This document shows, piece by piece, positions 41,696 through 50,200 of a stretch of 64,000 nt of DNA (its first letter is position 1; every line of letters starts with the position of its first letter). Under the pieces are notes generated by a model. It saw only the letters and a list, made by a program, of their open reading frames with translations. It did no database searches and was not told the origin of the DNA. The translations under genes were made by a program, and so were the position numbers. Source of the DNA: Rhizobium sp. BK418. GTDB taxonomy: Bacteria; Pseudomonadota; Alphaproteobacteria; Rhizobiales; Rhizobiaceae. Where the stretch lies: contig NZ_SLZK01000001.1 in assembly GCF_004341105.1 (NCBI RefSeq), positions 806,001 through 870,000 on the forward strand, written 5' to 3'.

Positions 41696-42271
41696 ATGTC
41701 CGACAGCTGGATCCATCTCTGCATCGATATGCAGAGAATGTTCGCGGAGCAGACGCCGTGGCATGTGCCATGGATGGCGACGGTGTCACCGCAGATCGTC
41801 GACCTTGCAGGCCGATATCCGGAGCGAACGGTTTTCACGCGCTTCATGCCCCCGCCGACCGCTGACGCCATGCCGGGCATGTGGAGGAACTACTACGAAA
41901 AATGGCCGATGATGACCGGCGAACGCTTGCTGCCGGAACTCATGGATATCGTCGCTGATCTGAAATCTTTCGTCCCGCCAGCCCGCATCTTCAGCAAGAG
42001 AACCTATTCTCCCTGGTTCGACGGGCGGCTGCATGAAATCTTCACCCGGGAAGAGGTAGAGACCATTGTCATTACTGGCGGCGAAACCGATGTCTGCGTG
42101 CTCGCTGCAGCACTGGGCGCGGTCGATCTCGGCTATCGGGTAATCCTGTTGAAAGACGCCGTCTGCAGCAGTGCTGACGAAACGCATGACGCGACGCTCG
42201 AATTGCTGGGCGGTCGTTTTTCGGTTCAGGTGGAGATCACCGAAACGGACGCATTCCTCTCCAGTCTCTGA
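41696..42271 (+). CDS. Isochorismatase-family cysteine hydrolase
   Basis: 191 residues with the family triad D11 (CIDMQRMF), K101 (FSKRTYSPWF) and C134 (GGETDVCVLAA), including the cis-peptide-prone G-G-E-T-D-V-C block. Members hydrolyse amides or vinyl ethers such as nicotinamide, N-carbamoylsarcosine or ureidoacrylate; the substrate here is not clear. Last gene of the 39.4-42.3 kb run, followed by a strong terminator. Confidence 0.9.
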   Translation: MSDSWIHLCIDMQRMFAEQTPWHVPWMATVSPQIVDLAGRYPERTVFTRFMPPPTADAMPGMWRNYYEKWPMMTGERLLPELMDIVADLKSFVPPARIFSKRTYSPWFDGRLHEIFTREEVETIVITGGETDVCVLAAALGAVDLGYRVILLKDAVCSSADETHDATLELLGGRFSVQVEITETDAFLSSL

Positions 42272-42328
42272 TCCGCTTCCCCTCACCCCTCGGAAAGATG
42301 CTCATGTTGCAGCTCACTTCGAGAATTG

Positions 42329-42358
42329 CAAAAAGCCCCGCGCGACGGGGCTTTTTTA
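42329..42358. terminator. Bidirectional intrinsic terminator
   Basis: AAAAAGCCCCG-cgcga-CGGGGCTTTTTT: A and T tracts on both sides, so it can serve the + strand isochorismatase operon and the - strand Gly/Asn-rich gene. Confidence 0.92.
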
Positions 42359-42385
42359 GCATGCCTGAGTGGCTGCAGTGCGCTT

Positions 42386-42730
42386 TTATTGGCATTCCCC
42401 TTGCCTGTTGGGGCTGAGTTGCGCCGTGTTGTCGTTCTGCGTCGGCGAGGTGCCAGTCTTCGGCCGGCAATTGTCGTCATTGGCATTGCTGTTGCCGAGC
42501 GAGTTGTTGCCCGCATTGTTGCCGCCATTGACAGAACCGGTCGAATTGTTGTCAGTCCCGTTGCCGTTCTGCGAACCCGTGCCGCTCTGGCTATTCGTAT
42601 TGCCGGACATGCCCGTACCGTTGCCGCCGGAATTGCTGCCGGCGCCGCCAGTACCGCTGCTCGACTGTGCGAAGGCCGACGTTGCCACGCCGAGAGTGAG
42701 CAACGATACTGCAATGATTTTCATGCGCAT
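42386..42730 (-). CDS. Secreted Gly/Asn/Ser-rich low-complexity protein
   Basis: 114 residues. A signal peptide (MRMKIIAVSLLTLGVATSAFA, about 21 residues) is cleaved before a mature region of Gly, Asn and Ser repeats (SGTGGAGSNSGGNGTGMSGN), ending in a short segment with two cysteines (DDNCRPKTGT ... QGECQ). No enzyme motif is present; it looks like a disordered periplasmic or surface protein. The ATG at 42730 follows AAGGAGAAAATC. An EcfG-type promoter lies 32 bp upstream, so it probably belongs to the general stress response. Confidence 0.75.
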   Translation of the reverse strand: MRMKIIAVSLLTLGVATSAFAQSSSGTGGAGSNSGGNGTGMSGNTNSQSGTGSQNGNGTDNNSTGSVNGGNNAGNNSLGNSNANDDNCRPKTGTSPTQNDNTAQLSPNRQGECQ

Positions 42731-42761
42731 GATTTTCTCCTTGGGTTTCTTACCAAGGTTC

Positions 42762-42786
42762 AACCGGAGCGCTTCCAGAATGTTCC
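42762..42786 (-). promoter_or_regulatory. EcfG-type promoter for the Gly/Asn-rich secreted protein
   Basis: GGAAC-N16-GGTT on the minus strand, one base off the GGAAC-N16-17-CGTT consensus, ending 32 bp before the start codon. Confidence 0.6.
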
Positions 42787-42817
42787 GTTCACAAAAAGTT
42801 CAAGAGCTTCGGCCATT

Positions 42818-43345
42818 TCAGGCCTTGTGCCACCAATTGCTGCTCTCGTCTGCGATCTCGATTCCCGCGATGTCGACACCAGCCAGCCAGTCGGCAACGG
42901 TCCTGCCCCGGACCAGGAGTTCCGGCGCGATGTCGGCGAGCGGCATCAGCACAAAGCCCCGCTCAGTCATGCGCGGATGCGGCAGTTCCAGCCTTGGCGC
43001 ATCTTGCTCGACGCCCTCATAAGTCAGCACATCGATATCGAGCGTGCGTGGCCCCCAACGCTCGATGCGCTCTCGCTTCATTTCCCGCTCGATCGACAGG
43101 CAAAATTCAAGCAGCGCCTCAGGAGGAAGTCTTGTTTCCACCGCCGCACAGGAATTGAAGAAATAGGACTGGTCCGTTTTGCCCCATGGCGGCGTGCGGT
43201 AAAGCCGCGACACGGCAGCCACTCGGCAATCGGGATGGGAGGCCAGCGCCGCAAGCGCTGACGCGATGGACTTGACCGGATCGCCGATGTTGCCGCCCAG
43301 GCCCAGCGTTGCGAGACGGAACGAATTATCGGGCACGGTGCTCAA
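42818..43345 (-). CDS. folK: HPPK: 6-hydroxymethyl-7,8-dihydropterin pyrophosphokinase
   Basis: 175 residues with the HPPK signatures: LGGNIGDP near the start, SRLYRTPPWG, FFNSCAAVET and the catalytic block RWGPRTLDIDVLTYEG, ending PHPRMTERGFVLMPL. It transfers pyrophosphate from ATP to the pterin in folate synthesis. It starts 20 bp inside the folB 3' end, so translation is coupled. Third gene of folP-folB-folK, in pathway-related order. Confidence 0.95.
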   Translation of the reverse strand: MSTVPDNSFRLATLGLGGNIGDPVKSIASALAALASHPDCRVAAVSRLYRTPPWGKTDQSYFFNSCAAVETRLPPEALLEFCLSIEREMKRERIERWGPRTLDIDVLTYEGVEQDAPRLELPHPRMTERGFVLMPLADIAPELLVRGRTVADWLAGVDIAGIEIADESSNWWHKA

Positions 43346-43694
43346 CGGTCACCTGCACGAAGTCGAGCACTCCGGGGATCGGCGCATTCGGCTTGCGCAC
43401 GGTGATCTTGGCCCTGATGATTTGCGGGAATTTTTTACAAAGCCCCTTGGCGATATCGAGCGCCAGCGCCTCGATCAGGTAGCGCCGCTGGCCGACGACG
43501 ATCTCCTCGATGATGGTGAAGGCGGTGCCGTAATGCACGGTTTCGTCGATGGAGTCGCTTTCCAGCGCACTGCCCGCTTCCACTTCCAGTTCCGCATCGA
43601 CGAAGAAGCGCTGGCCGAGAAATTCCTCCTCAGCGTGCACGCCGTGGCGGGCGAAGAAGGCGCAATTCTGCATCAGGATCGTATAGGTGCTCAT
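43326..43694 (-). CDS. folB: Dihydroneopterin aldolase
   Basis: 122 residues. The family core is visible: FFARHGVHAEEEFLGQRFFVDAELEV (in pieces), with the catalytic Tyr/Glu region VHYGTAFTIIEEIV and a catalytic-lysine strand in RAKITVRKPNAPI. It cleaves dihydroneopterin to hydroxymethyl-dihydropterin. The ATG at 43694 is preceded by GGGGGAGG, an unusually strong site. It overlaps folK by 20 bp and is separated from folP by the palindromic repeat element. Confidence 0.93.
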   Translation of the reverse strand: MSTYTILMQNCAFFARHGVHAEEEFLGQRFFVDAELEVEAGSALESDSIDETVHYGTAFTIIEEIVVGQRRYLIEALALDIAKGLCKKFPQIIRAKITVRKPNAPIPGVLDFVQVTVEHRAR

Positions 43695-43707
43695 CACGGC
43701 CTCCCCC

Positions 43708-43834
43708 TAGAGCGTGTCGCGCAAAACAGCGGTTTTGCGGTAACGACATGCGAAACAAAAGACTGAAAGCGTGTCGCGCAAGTGTACAACGATTTTGCGA
43801 TAACGACATGCGTAAAAACAAAGACTTAAAGCGT
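43708..43834. repeat. Palindromic element, two tandem copies between folP and folB (copy 3)
   Basis: Two tandem units of about 57-60 bp begin AGCGTGTCGCGCAA (43711 and 43768); each holds 'ttttgcg-taacgacatgcg' or a close variant and an A-rich end. The start of a third unit (aaagcgtggcag) runs into folP. The folP stop codon (43826-43828) is inside the repeat. The second folate gene begins immediately to the left, so the array sits inside the folP-folB-folK operon. Confidence 0.75.
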
Positions 43835-44719
43835 GGCAGACAGATTCTGGAGATCGCTACCCGCTGTTTGAAGGTCATTCCGGGCGGCAAGCATAGCATC
43901 GGCTACGGCAAGTGCATCCCTATTGATTGCGACATTGTGTACCCGGAAAACAGCCGCACCCTTCAGCCGCAGGAGCACGCTTGTGGCTGCCGTCGCAACA
44001 TCGCGCTCCGCCGGCTCCCGGCCGGTGACGGCGCCGAGGAACCGCTTGCGCGATGTGCCGGCAAGAAGCGGCAGCCCGAAGCGGTGCAGTTCTTCGAAAC
44101 GTGCCATCAGTTCCAGGTTCTCGCCCGGCGTTTCCTTGGCAAAGCCGAAGCCGGGATCGAGCACGATCCGGTCGCGCAGGACGCCGGCGGCAGAAGCGAT
44201 CTCCACCGAGCGTTCGAGGAAGAAGGCCTGGTCTTCGATGATATCGGCAAGCTTCTGCCGGTCGCGGCCCGTATGCATGATGCAGAGCCCTGCCCCGGTC
44301 TTGGCCGAGAGCGCGGCAATGGCCGGCTCCTTCTGCAGGCCGAAGACGTCGTTGACGATATGGGCGCCTGCACCGATGGCAAGCCGCGCCGTTTCCTCGC
44401 GATAGGTATCGATGGAAATCAACGCTTGCGTGCGTTTACTGAGGGCTTCGATGACGGGCAGCACACGCGCCTGTTCCTCCGCCGGGCCGACGAAGGCCGC
44501 ATTAGGCCGCGTCGACTCACCGCCGATATCGAGGATCTCGGCGCCGTCTGCGACCGCCTGCAGCGCATGCTCGACGGCTTTGTCAACGTTCTGGTAACGC
44601 CCGCCGTCCGAAAAGGAATCCGGGGTTACGTTGACGATCGCCATGATCACCGAGCGCTTGCCGAGCTCGATCTCGCGGCCATGGGCCACACGCCATAAAC
44701 TGCTGCCGAACTGCTTCAC
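43826..44719 (-). CDS. folP: Dihydropteroate synthase
   Basis: About 297 residues. The signature segments are present: IMAIVNVTPDSFSDGG (pterin/pyrophosphate loop), DIGGESTRPNA, ISIDTYR, IVNDVFG and the phosphate-binding SRKRFLG near the C-terminus. It joins hydroxymethyl-dihydropterin pyrophosphate to p-aminobenzoate and is the sulfonamide target. The start is uncertain: the frame opens with TTG at 44773; I give the GTG at 44719 (VKQFGSSLWRVAHG), with weak ribosome-binding sites for both. Palindromic repeats flank the gene on both sides, and its last codons lie in one. Confidence 0.88.
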   Translation of the reverse strand: MKQFGSSLWRVAHGREIELGKRSVIMAIVNVTPDSFSDGGRYQNVDKAVEHALQAVADGAEILDIGGESTRPNAAFVGPAEEQARVLPVIEALSKRTQALISIDTYREETARLAIGAGAHIVNDVFGLQKEPAIAALSAKTGAGLCIMHTGRDRQKLADIIEDQAFFLERSVEIASAAGVLRDRIVLDPGFGFAKETPGENLELMARFEELHRFGLPLLAGTSRKRFLGAVTGREPAERDVATAATSVLLRLKGAAVFRVHNVAINRDALAVADAMLAARNDLQTAGSDLQNLSATL

Positions 44720-44774
44720 CAATCTGATCCGTCGCCAAAAGCCCGGTTGCAATCTCCAGGATCTGCTTGCCAAG

Positions 44775-44843
44775 CTTTAAGCCTTTGTTTCACGCATCTC
44801 GTTATCGTAAAACCGCTGCGCACTTTTGCGCGGCATGCTTTAG
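44775..44843. repeat. Palindromic intergenic element, copy 4
   Basis: CTTTAAGCC...tcgttatcgtaaaaccgctgcgcacttttgcgcggcatgctttag, with the same core as copies 1 and 2 and opposite-orientation ends matching the folP-folB copy. It fills most of the gap between folP (minus strand) and the DUF922-like gene, so it lies in the upstream region of both. Confidence 0.75.
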
Positions 44844-44924
44844 CGAAAAAACCGCTGTCCGATATTGCGCTTGCCGTGGCTATGCCCCAAGCTCCGCCAA
44901 ACTTCAACACGGGTTCAGTTCAGA

Positions 44925-45554
44925 ATGCCGCTTGCGTTGCGTTATATGCGCCTTTCCATCGCCTTTTCCATGGTTGCCTTTTTTCTCTGCAGCCCCGCGG
45001 CAGCCGAAGTCGTCGCAACGAAAAGCTATTCCTACTTCGATATCAAGGGAAAGACGGCGGACCAACTGGACGATGAGCTGAGCCGTCGTGGTCCAACGGC
45101 TAACGGCTCTTCCGCTCGCCATCCCGGCGCCACCAAGATCCGTTTCGGTGGCGAGGCGACCTACATCCAGGAGAACGGCCGCTGCCGCGTCGGCAACGTC
45201 AAGGTCACCGTCCACACGCAGATCATCATGCCGCGCTGGAGCGACCGCAAGGGCGCGAGTCGCGAGCTGTCGATGATCTGGGATGCTTTATCAAGCGATA
45301 TCAGGCGCCACGAGGAGCGCCATGCAGAGATCGCGCGCACCCAGGCCCGCGTCATGGAGCGCGAACTCAAAGCGCTGCCATCGCAGCGCGATTGCGAGGC
45401 CATGCAGGAACTCGTCTCGAACGAATCGGCTCGCGGAATAGAGGAGCATGACAAGCTGCAGGCCCGATTCGATCGCGTCGAGGCGGTCAATTTCCAGAAC
45501 CGTATGCTGAGACTGCTCAATAATCGACTCAAGGGCAACGGCGGCGAAAGATAA
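44925..45554 (+). CDS. Secreted DUF922-like putative metalloprotease
   Basis: 209 residues. An N-terminal signal peptide or anchor (RLSIAFSMVAFFLCSPAAAE) precedes a domain with H129-E-E-R-H133 (SSDIRRHEERHAEIAR), an HExxH zinc-binding motif. The surroundings (SYSYFDIKGKTADQLDDELS; AATYIQENGRCRVGNVKV-like block) match DUF922, a group annotated as putative secreted Zn-dependent proteases. Two cysteines (RCRVG; QRDCEAM) may form a disulfide. The ATG at 44925 is used; 44946 is an alternative. Activity is inferred from the motif alone. Confidence 0.75.
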   Translation: MPLALRYMRLSIAFSMVAFFLCSPAAAEVVATKSYSYFDIKGKTADQLDDELSRRGPTANGSSARHPGATKIRFGGEATYIQENGRCRVGNVKVTVHTQIIMPRWSDRKGASRELSMIWDALSSDIRRHEERHAEIARTQARVMERELKALPSQRDCEAMQELVSNESARGIEEHDKLQARFDRVEAVNFQNRMLRLLNNRLKGNGGER

Positions 45555-45884
45555 GCTTTTTTCGCGCGAAAGGCGAGCAGAGACCGTTAGCTGCACAATG
45601 AAACTTGTGCGAAACTTGTGCGCTTCCCAGCCTTTTACCGATCATTTTTCATTCTGGTGGACTCAACCGGAACGCGGTATTATGAATATATTAGAAAGTG
45701 CAGTAAGGTAGCTGGCTTTCGTGACTGTGTTCTCCTGGCGCGTTCCGAAGCCGCGGGTGTTCCTCCCTCATCCGTAGGTAATGCGCCCGCCTCGCCTCGC
45801 CCGCCTCCGGCGCGCGAGGCTCTCTTTTTGAAAAGCCTTCCGACGTCTTCCCAGCCCGGTTTCTCCGGCGACTTCTTCGAGAGT
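45555..45884. other. 330-bp intergenic region between convergent genes
   Basis: No supported gene. It holds two exact 11-bp tandem units (gaaacttgtgc at 45600-45621) and, near its right end, a GCCTCGC...GCGAGGC hairpin followed by TCTCTTTTT. The long + strand frame from 45618 lacks a ribosome-binding site and motif support. Confidence 0.6.
45790..45829 (+). terminator. Possible intrinsic terminator of the DUF922-like gene
   Basis: GCCTCGC / GCGAGGC stem with a long loop, followed by TCTCTTTTT on the + strand, 235 bp after the stop codon. Confidence 0.4.
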
Positions 45885-46205
45885 TTAAGCCTGCCGTTCC
45901 GGTACGTGCACGATCAGTCCGTCATAGGCAGCCTTCATCTTGATCTGGCAAGAGAGACGCGAGGTCGGCCGCACGTCGAAGGCGAAGTCCAACATATCCT
46001 CTTCCATCGCTTCTGGTGGACCGATGATTTCGGTCCACTGCTCGTCGACATAGACGTGGCAGGTCGCGCAGGCGCACGCGCCGCCGCATTCGGCTTCAAT
46101 GCCGGGCACGGAATTGCGGACTGCGTTCTCCATCACGGTGGAGCCTTGATCGACATCGAGGTCGAAGCGCGTTCCGTCAAAGGCGACGATGGTAAGCTTG
46201 GGCAT
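45885..46205 (-). CDS. 2Fe-2S ferredoxin, adrenodoxin type
   Basis: 106 residues. Cluster ligands fit the vertebrate-type pattern C40-x5-C46-x2-C49 ... C86 ([20 protein letters not shown]), with an acidic interaction helix ([15 protein letters not shown]). Such ferredoxins carry electrons to cytochromes P450 or to iron-sulfur assembly; no partner gene is adjacent. The ATG at 46205 ([11 protein letters not shown]) gives the normal N-terminus; a frame extension to 46253 was rejected. An extra Cys (C44) is also present. Confidence 0.92.
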   Translation of the reverse strand: MPKLTIVAFDGTRFDLDVDQGSTVMENAVRNSVPGIEAECGGACACATCHVYVDEQWTEIIGPPEAMEEDMLDFAFDVRPTSRLSCQIKMKAAYDGLIVHVPERQA

Positions 46206-46344
46206 CAGGAGTATTTCCGGTTTCTTACAGATGGGCGGATTTTCTTCCGACAATTCGGCGCGTCAGTCAACATTGCCGGGTCACCCTCGAACCTCGCAGA
46301 TCGGGCAAGACTCCGCCATTCTCAATGCGTCATCGAGCAGGTCG

Positions 46345-46382
46345 CAAAAAGACCCGCCGTTCCCTAATGGAACAGCGGGCCT
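46345..46382 (-). terminator. Intrinsic terminator of the Hpt gene
   Basis: On the minus strand CCCGCTGTTCC-atta-GGGAACGGCGGG is followed by TCTTTTTGC, 26 bp after the stop at 46408. Confidence 0.85.
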
Positions 46383-46407
46383 GAGGTCGTCTTTAGTCTG
46401 TCCTGCC

Positions 46408-46779
46408 TTATCCGCGGCAGAGTTTCAGAATGAAATTCTCGGCATCGACAACGGCTGCACCGAGTGCTGCCATTGCCGCGACATCGCCATTATTCTTCTC
46501 GACGGCTTCCGCCGATTGCGAAATCCGGAAGGCGCCGACAGCACTGGCAGCCCCTTTCAAGCGGTGCGCGGCCGCGCCGACCTTCTTTGTCTCACCGCTT
46601 GCAATCTCCTGCAGGCAGGCGCGCGCCTGGCGCGCAAACATCTGGAGAACTTCGATTTCCACCGTCTTGTCGCCCATGGTCTGGCGCGCAAGATGGACAA
46701 GGTCGATCGGTTGAACCTTGGAGGGCGAAGGCCCCTTCGAATTGTCCGGTGCTTCGAACGCAATACTCACTGCCGCCAT
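46408..46779 (-). CDS. Hpt-domain phosphotransfer protein
   Basis: A 123-residue single Hpt domain. The phosphoacceptor is H72 in AAHRLKGAASAVGA, which matches H-x-L-K-G-x-(A/S). The helical frame around it (EIEVLQMFARQARACLQEI; RISQSAEAVEKNN) completes the four-helix bundle. It should relay phosphate between a hybrid kinase and a response regulator in the cytosol. It is not ChpT, which is a larger dimeric protein. It is divergent from the giant 47-kb gene, sharing a 465-bp region with CtrA-type sites, and ends at a terminator. Confidence 0.85.
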   Translation of the reverse strand: MAAVSIAFEAPDNSKGPSPSKVQPIDLVHLARQTMGDKTVEIEVLQMFARQARACLQEIASGETKKVGAAAHRLKGAASAVGAFRISQSAEAVEKNNGDVAAMAALGAAVVDAENFILKLCRG

Positions 46780-46889
46780 GTGCCAATTCTCCGGTCTTAT
46801 ATCGCCCGCGCTTTGATACTGTTGTGCGTTTGGAGAATGGCCATCCCGTTAAATTCCGGCACAACAGGGGCGGAAATCTAGCCGTATGG

Positions 46890-46966
46890 TTAACGTCCCT
46901 TAAATATCGCTAAAACATCGGCTTTTGAGCCGCTTCTGAAATTTAAAGGTGTTAACAACGAGTTAA
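46890..46966. promoter_or_regulatory. CtrA-type binding sites in the Hpt / GPR-like intergenic region
   Basis: A perfect TTAA-N7-TTAA (46952-46966) matches the CtrA consensus. A second near-match with spacing 6, TTAA-N6-TTAA (46890-46903), lies 50 bp away. Both are in the 465-bp divergent region between the Hpt gene (start 46779) and the large gene (start 47245). This region contains no other gene; the longer reading frame opening at 47131 was rejected as an upstream extension. Confidence 0.55.
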
Positions 46967-47244
46967 GAGAGGTCGAAACGCAAGGGTTCATTAATTGTGT
47001 AAGCCCCTCAGATGTGTCACTACGATACTGTTGAGGCGGGCTCATGCCGCGCGCCTTTGCCGACAGAGTGGATAATGGTAGTGTTTTGATACCTTTCGTT
47101 TGAAAAATCGGCTATCTACTCTGAAATGACATGCTTATCCGTCCGTCTTGGGATGGAAGGCTGGAACGGCGAAGGTTCTTTCCGGGCAAAGGCGGTGGCC
47201 CGGATGCGCTGCCGGACTTGCCGAAAATTGCGAGGCATATCGGA

Positions 47245-50200
47245 ATGGCGAATAACAAGTACAATGAATCGATCGAGGACAAGGCGTTCAAGGCATTGGA
47301 CGAAGCGCTTCAGATCGATTTCGGCCAGGAGGACGCCCCGTCTCGCCGCGGTAGCGCGTCCCACGCCCCGGAGGCAAATGTGACTGACCCATCCAATGCC
47401 CGTAATCAGTCCCAGGAAGACGCTGAACGCCGTCGCGGCCGCGCTGCCCGTACAGGCGATCAGCAGGCTCCGAGGTCACCGGCCTTTGCCCCCGCCAACG
47501 ATGCCAGCCGCAATTCGCCCGCCTCGCTTCTGAAGTCGCTGGAAAACGGCTCCAGCCGCCCTGCCCTGCGTACGGCCACTCTCGTCTCCATCCTGTGGGT
47601 GGTCATCGGCCTCGGGCTGATGTTCATGCTCTATGCGTCGCAGATTGCCCAGATCCGCTCGCTGACAGATCTTGCCGCCCTGCCGGGCGTGATCGCAGGC
47701 ATTGTCGGCATCATCGTCCCGGTCATGATGTTCTATGCTTTCGCCATCATGATCTCGCGCGCGCAGGACATGCGCAATGCGGCCCGCTCCATGGCTGAAG
47801 TCGCCTTGCGCCTGGCTGAGCCGGAAACCATCGCCTCCGAACGTATCATGACGGTCGGCCAGGCCGTCCGCCGCGAAGTCTCGGCAATGAACGAAGGCAT
47901 CGAGCGCACCATTGCACGCGCTTCCGAACTCGAAACGCTTGTGCATTCCGAAGTGAATGCGCTGGAGCGGTCCTATGCGGATAATGAGTTGCGCGTACGC
48001 GGCCTCGTCCACGAACTCGGCTCCGAGCGCGAGGCAATCGTCAACCATGCCGACCGCATCCGCTCCTCCATCGCCGGCGTCCACGACCAGCTCAAGGAAG
48101 AGCTGTCGCTTGCCACGGAAGAAATTGCCATCCGCCTTGCGACCTCGGGCGAAGCCTTTGCCTCGCTGATCGATACGCGCGCGGCTGCGATCATGGAAAA
48201 GTCCGACAGCGCCATACAGTCGCTCGGCACGCTGCTGGCTGCCAAGACCGATACGCTGCTCCATACGCTGACCGCTTCGGGGCTTGCGATCGGCAATGAA
48301 TTCGACAATCGCCTGGACGCGCTGACCAACACGATCAACGAACATGGCGAGCGTCTGCTCACCCAATTCGAGACGCGCGCTTCGACCATGGACGCCAGCA
48401 CCGAGCGCCTGAACGCTGCCCTGCAGGAGCGCACCCAGCAGCTCAATGAGATCCTGATTTCCCGCACCCGCGATATCAATCAAAGCCTGACTTCCGGCGA
48501 ACGAACGATCGGCGGCACGCTCGATGACGTGCTCTCGAGGCTGAACGCGGCGCTCGACGAAAAGGGCGCCAGCTTCCGCCAGAGCCTGCAGTCGACGGCT
48601 GATGACGCGGTCATGGATCTTGACGTGCGCTCCGGCTTCTTCGAGGAACGCCTGCAGACGACCGTGGCCCAGCTTTCGACGGCCTTTGACGAACGCGTCG
48701 CCGAATTCACCGATGCCTTCGACAAGCGCGCCGGCTCCCTCGACACCAAGCTCATTGAAAGCCTCACGCGCATCAACGAGACACTGTCGGGCAATGCCGA
48801 TTCCATCGATAACATTCTCAATACCAACATCGATCGTCTTGGCTCATCGATGACGGAGCAGTCGCTGGCACTGGCAGCCGCCTTCGCTACCGGCCAGGAA
48901 GTGCTGGAAAGCACGCTCGCCAACCGTGCCGACGAAATCACCTCGGCGCTGACGACCCGCACCGGCGAGCTGAGCTCGACCCTCGGCAACGCCACATCGG
49001 AAATCTCGCTGGCGCTCGCGTCCGGCACGTCCGATTTGAAGAACAATCTCGCCGCCCGGGCGACCGAATTCCGCGAAACGCTGCAGGCGACGACGACCGA
49101 ACTCGCCGCTGCCGTCGATAGCGGCACCGAAAAGGTCACGGGCGCATTCGGCGGTCGCGCCGAAGAGCTGAGCAACGTTCTCGCCGCCCGCGCCGCTGAA
49201 ATCACCGATGCGCTGAAGAGCGCCCATACCGGCCTCGACAGCGTGATGGCCGAACGCGGCGGCGCGCTGATCGGCGCACTCGCTGACCATCACAGCCGCT
49301 TCGACGAGGCGCTTGCGAGCCGCTCCGAAGCCATTATCAATACTGTCTCGGGCACCCACGACCGTCTTGCCGAAACCCTCGACGAGAAGGCAATGGCGCT
49401 GGCGATCTCGCTGAACGAGACGCAGTCGCGCATCGAAGACACGCTTGCGACTCATTCGGAATCGTTCATCAACACCGTCTCGGGCACGCACGACCGCCTC
49501 TCCGAAACCCTGGATGAAAAAGCGATGGCACTTGCCATCGCGCTGAACGAAGGGCAGGCCCGTCTCGACGATACGCTCGCGAGCCGCTCCGAAGCCATAA
49601 TCAATACAGTCTCGGGCACCCACGACCGTCTCGCCGAAACCCTCGACGAGAAGGCAATGGCGCTGGCGATCTCGCTGAACGAAACGCAGGCACGCATCGA
49701 AGACACCCTGTCGACCCATTCGGAATCGCTCATCAATGCCGTTTCGGGCACGCATGACCGTCTTGCCGAAACGCTCGACGAAAAGGCGATGGCGCTCGGC
49801 ATCTCGCTGAACGAAACGCAGGCTCGCATCGAGGATACGCTATCGACCCGTTCGGAAGCGCTGATCAGTGCCGTCTCCGGCACGCATGATCGCCTCGCCG
49901 AAACGCTCGACGAAAAGGCAATGGCACTTGCCATTTCGCTGAACGAAAGCCAGAGCCGCCTGGAAGACACGTTGACGGCGGGCACCAGCACGCTCATCAA
50001 TGCGGCCACCGGCACGCATGAGCGGATCGCCGCAGCACTCGGCGAAAGCCAGCTTCGCATCGAGGAAGCGCTCACCAATCGCGCCGAGTCCATCGTCCAT
50101 GCCGTCACGAACAGTGCCGACCGCCTCTCCGATACGCTCGACGAAAAGACCATGGCGCTCGCCATTTCGCTCGATGACGGTCAGAGCCGCTTTGAATCCG

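Noticed and set aside
45618..46367. 249-codon plus-strand frame across the ferredoxin gene
   Set aside because: Antisense to a clear 2Fe-2S ferredoxin; the upstream part is noncoding and lacks a ribosome-binding site.
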